Source: Fimbriimonadaceae bacterium
GTDB taxonomy: Bacteria > Armatimonadota > Fimbriimonadia > Fimbriimonadales > Fimbriimonadaceae
Direction of reading: 5' to 3'
Length of the DNA: 6,945 nucleotides
Assembly: GCA_022842565.1 (NCBI GenBank)
Contig: JALHPH010000083.1
Span: 1-6,945, forward strand
Below the pieces are notes generated by a model. The model had not been told where the DNA came from. It was given only the letters and a program-made list of their open reading frames with translations, and searched no databases. Positions 1 through 5,574 of this stretch are shown piece after piece; the first letter of the stretch is position 1; each line of letters opens with the position of its first letter. Both the position numbers and the translations under genes were made by a program.

Positions 1-339
1 CTCGACGACATTGTGCGGGTGCAAAACGCGATTAGGGCGATGCACGTGGAAGCGCGGGTGCGCGAATACATCGTGGACCTCGTGCGGGCCACGCGCGATC
101 ACTCGCATGCTGCGCTCGGGGCCTCGCCCCGCGCGACACTGCACCTGCAGCAAGCCGCACAGGCTCACGCCGCCATCGCTCAGCGCGATTACGTGGTGCC
201 CGATGACGTGAAGGCCGTGGCGGCGGTTGTCTTGAGTCACCGGCTCATCATCCGTGGTGCAACCGGGGCCGATGCCAACGGCACCAGCCTGATTCACGGA
301 ATCCTGGAGCGCGTCCCTGCGCCGGTCCCTGTGCGTTAA
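1..339 (+). CDS. MoxR-type AAA+ ATPase, C-terminal fragment
   Basis: This is the last ~112 residues of a gene that begins before the window; the frame is open from base 1 and ends at TAA 337-339. The piece matches the helical lid (AAA lid) and C-terminus of MoxR ATPases. It starts LDDIVRVQNAIRAMHVEARV, followed by an 'RATRDH' stretch, a 'GASPRATLHLQQAAQAHA' helix, then 'YVVPDDVKAVAAVVLSHRLI'. The GASPRA segment and the DYVVPDDVK segment are the family landmarks I rely on. Walker A, Walker B and sensor motifs would lie upstream and cannot be checked. MoxR proteins are cytoplasmic chaperone-like ATPases usually encoded beside DUF58 and von Willebrand or transglutaminase genes, as here. The next gene starts 3 nt after the stop, which supports a shared transcript. 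The family call is firm; the substrate is unknown. Confidence 0.9.
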   Translation, partial: LDDIVRVQNAIRAMHVEARVREYIVDLVRATRDHSHAALGASPRATLHLQQAAQAHAAIAQRDYVVPDDVKAVAAVVLSHRLIIRGATGADANGTSLIHGILERVPAPVPVR

Positions 340-342
340 GTC

Positions 343-1521
343 ATGCAAAATGCCGCTTCTGCCACGCTCGCGTGGGCGAGCTTTTTCCTCGCCATTGTGG
401 CGGTGTTGCTGAATTCGCCAGCGCTCTTTTTCATGGCGACGGCGCTGATTGCCACGATTATCGCGGCCAAGCTGCAGGCTTACTATGCTGTGCGAGGCCT
501 TCGAATTCAGCGCTATGCACCGACTGAGGTGCAACAAGGGGAGACAGTGACAGTTGAGCTTGCCGTGGCGAGCGAACAACGGTTGAAGCGCCCTCTGGTC
601 CGGCTGCAAGACCAACTGCCCAAGAAATACAGCCAAGCCCTTTCTCGGGCGGCTGTGGCGGTGGCCCCGGATTTCGGGCGACCCATTCGCACGCGGTACC
701 AGTTCGTGGCCGGGCGGCGTGGAGTGATCAAGTGGGAAGACGTGAAGGTGATCAGCACCGATGCGCTTGGCTTGACGAGCGCGCAGACCACCTATCATTT
801 GCCCGAGACACAAGTGGTGGTTCTTCCAGCGCCCATCCCCTTCGAGGCAAAACTGACCTTTGGCGCGGGCGGGAGCACCGAGGGCGGACCGATCACCCAG
901 CGCGCAGCCAGCGGCATCGCCGTGCGCAATCTGCGGCCTTATGTGAGCGGCGACCCGCTGCGGCACGTACACTGGCGTTCGACCGCGCGCACTGGCAACC
1001 TGATGGTGAAGGAGTTCGAGACGGACTCGGACATTCGTGCGGCGATCCTCCTACCCCTGGGGGCTGGGGACGACGTGGTCGATTCGAGCGGGAGCGCCCT
1101 CGACGACGTGATCGGGTACGCGCTGTTTCTGACGGAGCGACTCGTTTGGGCCGGTGCCGAGGTGTGGCTTCCTGGCCTGGAGAGCGAGCCACCCCCAGCA
1201 ATGAGCCCGGATGCAAGGTTGGCCGCCGTTCAGAGGCTGCTGGCGCAGGTGGAAGCCGGTTCGATGCCGACGATGGCGAGGCAGATATCGGCGCTGGAGG
1301 GCCGGCACATTGGACGTCCTTACATCTTCTTGACCCGAGCGAGCGACCAACTTTCTCAAGCGCTCACAAGGCTGGGAACCCCCGCCGAGGTGTTTGTACT
1401 CGACGCAAACGAGTGGAAACGGCCGTTCGCCGAGGGCGGAAGCGCGACCGACGCCGGTTTCGTCCGCTTGCTGGAATCGTCAGGAGCCCAGGTGCACGTG
1501 TTGCCCAGGAGTCGCGCATGA
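343..1521 (+). CDS. DUF58 domain-containing membrane-anchored protein
   Basis: This encodes 392 aa. The N-terminus forms a hydrophobic hairpin (about residues 9-23 and 27-42) that should anchor the protein in the inner membrane. A beta-rich region follows (about 50-165), with the phrases RGLRIQRYAP and QFVAGRRGVIKWEDV typical of the segment before DUF58. The diagnostic DUF58 motif is at residues 194-226: VRNLRPYVSGDPLRHVHWRS, then TARTGNLMVKEFE. The C-terminal part is probably a VWA-like fold, as is common in the family, although no complete MIDAS motif is evident. ATG 343 was chosen because it lies 3 nt after the MoxR stop; no good Shine-Dalgarno is visible, so translation is probably coupled. 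The gene ends in an ATGA overlap with the transglutaminase gene. DUF58 proteins act with MoxR ATPases in poorly defined envelope or complex-maturation roles; the biochemical function is unknown. Confidence 0.9.
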   Translation: MQNAASATLAWASFFLAIVAVLLNSPALFFMATALIATIIAAKLQAYYAVRGLRIQRYAPTEVQQGETVTVELAVASEQRLKRPLVRLQDQLPKKYSQALSRAAVAVAPDFGRPIRTRYQFVAGRRGVIKWEDVKVISTDALGLTSAQTTYHLPETQVVVLPAPIPFEAKLTFGAGGSTEGGPITQRAASGIAVRNLRPYVSGDPLRHVHWRSTARTGNLMVKEFETDSDIRAAILLPLGAGDDVVDSSGSALDDVIGYALFLTERLVWAGAEVWLPGLESEPPPAMSPDARLAAVQRLLAQVEAGSMPTMARQISALEGRHIGRPYIFLTRASDQLSQALTRLGTPAEVFVLDANEWKRPFAEGGSATDAGFVRLLESSGAQVHVLPRSRA

Positions 1522-3581
1522 AAACACCGAATCCATACGCACGGTCTCCGCTCGATTTCGTGCTGGCTGGCGTTGCGTGTATGAGCGCGCTGGTTTCGAC
1601 CGGTATCGCGCTCGCCCAGATTCCAACTGGAATCGTGTTTGCGCTGTTGGCGGCGGTCGGGTTGTGGTTCTCTTATCTTGCCGATCGCAATGCGGGCGAA
1701 CGCACGAACCAAACCGACGGCCTGCTGATGGCGGCGGCTTGTATCTGCGCGGTGGCGTTTGTGAGACAGCTGAACATGCTGATGCCGCTGGGTGGCTACC
1801 CACCTGAACTGCTGACCAGTTCGGTTCTCTCGTGGATGGTCGTGCTCAGCGCGTTCTTTGCTTGGCGCGATTCGACCCTGCTCTTCTTGATGGTGCCGAG
1901 CATCGCGATGTTCGGCCTGGTGGGTGCTTACGACACGTTCCGCGCGGCATCGGCCGTGTTCTTCCTGTTCTTGGTCAGCCTGGCGGTGCTATTCGCACGA
2001 GCGCACTTGCGGCATTCGCTGAAGTTTGCCGAGCAGGATGGCCATGAGGCACCGCAGCTCCGCCGCTATGAGTGGAGCGCTCTTGCCGGTCCGGAGTGGG
2101 CGCTCGGCTCGGCGCTGGCGGTGGTTGCGCTGTCGGCGGTGGGCGCACCGGTCATCCAGAATTCGGTGCAGGGCGTCACCAGCAATATCCAAGTGGATAA
2201 CAGCGCTTTGCGCGCGATCCGGCGCAATGCGGAGAACCAGGTAGGGGAGAACACCAGCAACAAGCTCCCAGTGGGTCGCGGGCCGCTGAGCGCGACGGAC
2301 GACGCCGAAGTGCTGCTTGCCGAAGCCCCCGCGCCGATGCTCCTTCGGCAGAAGCACTATGCTTCATTTGAAGGCGGCAACTGGAATAGCTGGTCTCCGC
2401 CCCGGTGGCCTGCATCGCCAACAGGCACGCGAATGTTCGATGTGAGCGATGCCGGCTACGTGGCGACGCCAGGGAGCTTTGAGAACACCACGATTCGGCT
2501 GCGCGCGGAATTCCGTGGTGGAGGGACAACAACGATCCCCTATCTTGGCGAGCCGATCATGCTTCGCGTGCCACGAAGTCGCGCTTATGTTGCCCTGGAT
2601 GGCTCCGTCACAGTGGACTTCCCACTGCGCGGGGGCGATCGCATGGAGATGGTCGGGTTTCTGGCTCCGGCCGCAAAGCCAGAAAGCAAGTCGCGCCTAC
2701 CCATGGAATACCCGCGCGAACTCACCGCCGCATACCAAGAGTTTGAGTCGACGGAGACAGTCGCGGAATTTGCTCGTCGCATCACCGAAAACGTAGACGG
2801 CGATTACGCCAAGGCACTGCGGCTGAAGCAGGAAGTCACGCAGACGATAACCTACAACCTGAACGCGCCGGCGGTGCCTGCTGGCGAGGACCCTGTTGAA
2901 ACCGTGATGTTCCGAAGCCAGCAGGGGTATTGCGACCTGTACGCAACGGCGCTTGCTCAGATGGCACGATCGGTAGGCCTCTCAGCGCGGGTGGCAACAG
3001 GGTTCTTGATGGACCCGCGCGACATGGTCGATGGCAAATACGTGGTTCGGCAGCGCCACGCGCACATGTGGACCGAAATCTACTTCGAAGATGTGGGTTG
3101 GGTGAGCTTTGATGCAACCGAAGGCGCGGCACAGGTGCCGGGTGCCGGGCGCGGACAGCGCAGGGCGGACTCCCGTAACTTCTGGGATCGGCTTCAGGAC
3201 CCAGTGTTCGCTCAAATCGCGACCTTTATCATGATGGGGCTGGCCGGCATCGCCGCCGCGTGGGTAGGTTGGCGAATCTGGCTCGCTCAGCGCGGCCGGG
3301 GCCGCATGCTCCTGGTAAAACCGGCCTTTGCCCCTGTCGAGCTGGCTGTCGGAACCGCGCTGCGAAAGATCGAAAAAGCGAGCGGTGTACCCCGGCGGTT
3401 TGAATGGACGGCGCGCGAGTATCTAGAGCAAGTTTCGCCCGGATTGCTCAATGGCGGCGCGCTCGCCAGCCTCTTGGACCAGGCGCTTTACAGCCCGCAG
3501 CGCGCCAGTATCGACGAGATTGAGCAGGGCGCCAAGGACTTTTTGGCCGCCGCATTTCCGCCACAATCGAAGGCATCATGA
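1518..3581 (+). CDS. TgpA-like membrane transglutaminase/protease-homologue protein
   Basis: This encodes 687 aa. The first ~160 residues hold about six hydrophobic helices, and another lies near 188-207, resembling the DUF3488/TgpA membrane region. A large presumably extracytoplasmic part follows. The transglutaminase-like core carries a cysteine in GYCDLYATALAQ (Cys472), a histidine in HMWTEIYF (His516, aligned with the usual HAW) and an aspartate in WVSFDATEG (Asp532), a complete Cys-His-Asp triad. One more membrane helix (about 566-589) precedes a ~90-residue cytosolic tail resembling DUF4129. ATG 1518 is preceded by AGGAG at 1507-1511 with a 6-nt gap and overlaps the DUF58 stop as ATGA. 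The frame stays open far upstream to 732, but that stretch lies inside the DUF58 gene and is a GC-rich shadow. Relatives are thought to modify or cleave envelope proteins or peptides; the substrate here is unknown. Confidence 0.9.
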   Translation: MKTPNPYARSPLDFVLAGVACMSALVSTGIALAQIPTGIVFALLAAVGLWFSYLADRNAGERTNQTDGLLMAAACICAVAFVRQLNMLMPLGGYPPELLTSSVLSWMVVLSAFFAWRDSTLLFLMVPSIAMFGLVGAYDTFRAASAVFFLFLVSLAVLFARAHLRHSLKFAEQDGHEAPQLRRYEWSALAGPEWALGSALAVVALSAVGAPVIQNSVQGVTSNIQVDNSALRAIRRNAENQVGENTSNKLPVGRGPLSATDDAEVLLAEAPAPMLLRQKHYASFEGGNWNSWSPPRWPASPTGTRMFDVSDAGYVATPGSFENTTIRLRAEFRGGGTTTIPYLGEPIMLRVPRSRAYVALDGSVTVDFPLRGGDRMEMVGFLAPAAKPESKSRLPMEYPRELTAAYQEFESTETVAEFARRITENVDGDYAKALRLKQEVTQTITYNLNAPAVPAGEDPVETVMFRSQQGYCDLYATALAQMARSVGLSARVATGFLMDPRDMVDGKYVVRQRHAHMWTEIYFEDVGWVSFDATEGAAQVPGAGRGQRRADSRNFWDRLQDPVFAQIATFIMMGLAGIAAAWVGWRIWLAQRGRGRMLLVKPAFAPVELAVGTALRKIEKASGVPRRFEWTAREYLEQVSPGLLNGGALASLLDQALYSPQRASIDEIEQGAKDFLAAAFPPQSKAS

Positions 3582-4648
3582 CTTTCCCACTGCAGAACGC
3601 ACTGGCCGCACGCGTGGTGATGTTCGGCGGTGAAGAGGCGCTTTGGCGTCGGGCGCTGGGCGAGTTCCGCGCTGCGGCGGGCATTTCGGAGGATGATTTT
3701 GACTTTGCCGTCCTGACTGCCGGCGAGCATTCGCGCGAGGAGTGGGTGGCGCAAGTGAGCACGGTCCCGTTCCTTTCCGAGCGGCGCACCGTGATGGTGC
3801 GGCACCTGCTGCGCGCCGACCCGAAGCTTCCGCCCGATGCCAAGGGCATTCCTGAGACCGGGCGTCTGGTACTCATTGCCGATGAAGAGATCGCGCCCGA
3901 TGAGGACAGGGTCAGAAAATGGGACACAGCCTTGAAAGGCTGGATGGCCTGGACTGCTTCAGCGGGCGGCGTGGTCTACGTGCCGAAAGTCGATGGCCCT
4001 GAGTTGGGCAAGGCATTGGCCCAAGAGGCCGGGCGGCTCGGCAAAAAGATGGGGCCGGGCGCCCTGGATGCATTGATCGAGCGAGTTGGGCAGAACTTTG
4101 GCAAGGCGATGGCCGAGCTTGCGAAGCTCTCGGACTATGTTGGCGATTCGCCCGAGATTTCGGCGGCCGATGTGCGATTGGCGGTGACGCCGAACCGCGA
4201 GTACGCGATCTGGGCGCTCATCGGCTCGGCCGGCGAGGGGAATGTGGGGAGCGCGCTGCGCGAAATGAACCTGCTCCTAGACAGCACGAAACGCCCAGAA
4301 GACGCCGCCAATCGCAGCATCTTGCCGTTGCTGACTCGGCACCTGCGGTTGCTCTTGCAGGCCAGGATTTGCCTGGATCAGGGTGAGCGACCACCGAATC
4401 TTTCAGCCAAAACCTTGCAACGGCTGCCGGACAAGCACATTGGTCAGGAGAAGCCGTATTCGCTGCGCCAGATTTGGCCGCAAGCCGAACGCGTGAGCTA
4501 TGCCCAGTGCGTGCGGGCCATGGAGCGGGCCGCCGTCGCCGACGCGCAGCTGAAAGGGCAACTGCCCAGCGCCAGCACGCGCGACACGCTGGAAACGCTC
4601 ATCATGGACCTCTCGCAAATCCTGCGGGCACGCAGCCGCGCGCGATGA
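3578..4648 (+). CDS. holA: DNA polymerase III subunit delta
   Basis: This encodes 356 aa, close to the usual ~340-residue length of bacterial delta. Delta is the clamp-loader subunit that opens the beta sliding clamp, working with tau/gamma and delta-prime in the replisome. Recognisable features are the early 'VVMFGGEEALWRRALGEF' (counterpart of the family's yGeE..l start), 'VSTVPFLSERRTVMVRHLL' (the SlPfFsekRlV-like clamp-contact region, about residues 60-80), and 'IERVGQNFGKAMAELAKLSDYVGD' with 'ISAADVRLAVTPNREYAIWAL' joining domains II and III. The C-terminal collar domain runs to about residue 350 and includes 'LPLLTRHLRLLLQAR'. No P-loop is present, as expected for delta. ATG 3578 overlaps the preceding stop as ATGA and has GAAGG at 3569-3573 upstream. 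Delta is poorly conserved in sequence, so the call rests on the combined pattern. It is probably cotranscribed with the upstream envelope genes. Confidence 0.87.
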   Translation: MTFPLQNALAARVVMFGGEEALWRRALGEFRAAAGISEDDFDFAVLTAGEHSREEWVAQVSTVPFLSERRTVMVRHLLRADPKLPPDAKGIPETGRLVLIADEEIAPDEDRVRKWDTALKGWMAWTASAGGVVYVPKVDGPELGKALAQEAGRLGKKMGPGALDALIERVGQNFGKAMAELAKLSDYVGDSPEISAADVRLAVTPNREYAIWALIGSAGEGNVGSALREMNLLLDSTKRPEDAANRSILPLLTRHLRLLLQARICLDQGERPPNLSAKTLQRLPDKHIGQEKPYSLRQIWPQAERVSYAQCVRAMERAAVADAQLKGQLPSASTRDTLETLIMDLSQILRARSRAR

Positions 4649-5301
4649 TCTGCGCTGGGGCCGATGGTTGCCATGGCGGATGGCTGGTCTGCCGCGAGGG
4701 CACTTTTTCAGTCGTGCCGACCTTTGAGGCGATCTGGGAGCTTGGTCCGCTGGATGTGCTGGCAATCGACATTCCGATCGGGCTCCATGATGCCGGCCGT
4801 CGTGCGTGCGACGTCCAGGCGCGCGCGCGGCTCGGGGCGCGGCGCAGCTCAGTATTTGCTGCCCCACCACGACCACTGCTGGAATGTGCCTGTTATGACG
4901 AAGCGAATTCCCTTTCGCGGCAGCTTTTTGGCATGGGAATCTCCAAGCAAAGCTACTTTCTTTTTCCAAGGATTCGGGAAGTAGACGCTGCCTTGCGGCG
5001 GTACCCTGAATGGACAGCGCGGACTTATGAATGCCATCCCGAGCTGAGCTTTGCGGTGCGCAATGGGGCGCCGCTAAGCGCCTCGAAGCACACACTCGAG
5101 GGCCTCGCGATGCGTCGGATCCTGCTGAGCGACGGCTGCGAGTGGCCTGAGTTGCCCCACAGTCAGGCCGGTGCCGATGATATTTTGGATGCGGCGATCT
5201 GCCTATGGTCAGCCCGTCGAATTGCTCGCCGGGAGCATCTTCAGGTTCCCGCTAAGACCTTTTGGGACCCCTTCGGACTCAAAATGAACCTATATGCGTG
5301 A
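4645..5301 (+). CDS. DUF429 domain-containing protein (predicted RNase H-fold)
   Basis: This encodes 218 aa. The N-terminus ICAGADGCHGGW matches the DUF429 opening GvDGcrgGW. It is followed by LAIDIPIGL (Asp42), 'RACDVQARARLGARRSSVFAAPPR', a 'GISKQSYFLFPRIREVD' segment, 'YECHPELSFAV' (Glu129, Glu133) and 'GADDILDAAICLWSARR' (Asp178, Asp179, Asp182). This order of motifs is characteristic of DUF429 (COG4923-like, predicted nuclease). The conserved acidic residues Asp7, Asp42, Glu129 and Asp178/182 would fit a metal-binding RNase H-type centre, but that is inference and no activity is established. ATG 4645 was chosen because it makes an ATGA overlap with the holA stop and places the GADGC motif at the N-terminus; the frame is open further upstream only inside holA. 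No Shine-Dalgarno is apparent, so translation is probably coupled. It is the last gene of the run; the terminator follows 133 nt later. Confidence 0.87.
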   Translation: MICAGADGCHGGWLVCREGTFSVVPTFEAIWELGPLDVLAIDIPIGLHDAGRRACDVQARARLGARRSSVFAAPPRPLLECACYDEANSLSRQLFGMGISKQSYFLFPRIREVDAALRRYPEWTARTYECHPELSFAVRNGAPLSASKHTLEGLAMRRILLSDGCEWPELPHSQAGADDILDAAICLWSARRIARREHLQVPAKTFWDPFGLKMNLYA

Positions 5302-5345
5302 TCTTTACATGTTTTTTACATAAAAACAGTTCAGCGTCAGCAATA

Positions 5346-5374
5346 TTCAAAATTTGGTGTTAGAATGATATATG
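5346..5374 (+). promoter_or_regulatory. Possible sigma-70-like promoter in the AT-rich spacer
   Basis: TTCAAA (5346-5351) and TATATG (5369-5374) are separated by 17 nt, and TG at 5366-5367 gives an extended -10 arrangement (TGA-TATATG). Each hexamer matches four of six consensus bases. Transcription would begin near 5381 and reach the terminator at 5469. The sequence is AT-rich, so chance matches are likely; this is only a candidate. Confidence 0.25.
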
Positions 5375-5380
5375 TAAGAG

Positions 5381-5469
5381 GTTGAACTCTTCATCACCTT
5401 TACCAAGACATTACGACAAGCACAAGACCTGACTTTGCCCTGCCTCCCCGAGGTCAGGGCAATTTTTTT
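5381..5469 (+). ncRNA. Candidate small non-coding RNA ending at the intrinsic terminator
   Basis: If the weak promoter at 5346-5374 is used, a transcript of about 89 nt would run from near 5381 to the T-tract at 5463-5469. No open reading frame of useful length lies in it: the two ATGs just upstream (5365 and 5372) reach stops within a few codons. A short stem AAGAG/CTCTT (5376-5380 with 5387-5391) flanks the predicted start. The simpler reading is that this stretch is the 3' untranslated tail of the upstream operon. I recognise no known RNA family. Confidence 0.2.
5435..5469 (+). terminator. Rho-independent terminator
   Basis: TTGCCCTG (5435-5442) pairs perfectly with CAGGGCAA (5455-5462). 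CCTC (5443-5446) pairs with GAGG (5450-5453) around a CCC loop, with T5454 as a one-base bulge, giving 12 base pairs. Seven Ts follow at 5463-5469. This is a textbook intrinsic terminator on the + strand. It lies 133 nt after the DUF429 stop and 30 nt before the tRNA. It most likely ends the moxR-to-DUF429 transcript and insulates the tRNA gene. Confidence 0.88.
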
Positions 5470-5483
5470 GGTCAGTTTCTCGG

Positions 5484-5489
5484 TATAAT
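5484..5489 (+). promoter_or_regulatory. -10 box of the tRNA-Arg promoter (TATAAT)
   Basis: This is a perfect TATAAT whose last base is 9 nt before the first base of the mature tRNA. Start of transcription is expected around 5496-5498, leaving a 5' leader of only about 1-3 nt. No good -35 is present at 16-18 nt spacing; those positions fall in the end of the terminator stem and its T-tract (for example AATTTT at 5461-5466). The promoter therefore abuts or overlaps the terminator. Confidence 0.65.
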
Positions 5490-5498
5490 TTTGTTCAC

Positions 5499-5574
5499 GC
5501 GCTCGTAGCTCAGTGGATAGAGCATCAGCTTGCGGAGTTGAGGGTCGGAGGTTCGAGTCCTCTCGAGCGCGCCA
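5499..5574 (+). tRNA. tRNA-Arg (anticodon GCG), CCA encoded
   Basis: A complete 76-nt cloverleaf is present. The acceptor stem GCGCTCG (5499-5505) pairs perfectly with CGAGCGC (5564-5570). The D stem is GCTC/GAGC (5508-5511, 5520-5523). The anticodon stem TCAGC/GTTGA (5525-5529, 5537-5541) has one G-T pair, and the loop TTGCGGA places anticodon GCG at 5532-5534 after the invariant T33. The T stem is GGAGG/CCTCT with loop TTCGAGT (5552-5558). The discriminator is G5571 and CCA is encoded at 5572-5574. The anticodon reads CGC (and CGU by wobble). A20 in the D loop and C35 agree with arginine identity. The final A of CCA is also the A of the ATG of the downstream protease frame. Confidence 0.95.

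Noticed and set aside
732..1517. Long open frame continuous with and upstream of the transglutaminase gene, overlapping DUF58
   Set aside because: It is arginine- and glycine-rich shadow translation of the DUF58 gene. ATG 1518 has a Shine-Dalgarno and an ATGA overlap, and the residues encoded upstream resemble no family.
3448..3927. Minus-strand 159-aa frame opposite the transglutaminase end and holA start
   Set aside because: It is antisense to two well-supported genes, and its Ser/Arg-rich composition is typical of shadow frames in GC-rich DNA.
4403..5095. Minus-strand 230-aa frame opposite holA and DUF429
   Set aside because: Both + strand genes have clear motifs and coupled starts. The antisense product is low-complexity Arg/Ala/Pro-rich sequence without domains.
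5538..5573. TTG start extending the protease N-terminus by 12 residues (MRVGGSSPLERA)
   Set aside because: These codons are the anticodon stem, T arm and acceptor stem of the tRNA; the peptide is a typical tRNA translation artefact.
5555..5574. tRNA 3' end as a possible integration (att) site
   Set aside because: No second copy of the tRNA 3' end and no integrase or mobile gene is visible in the window.
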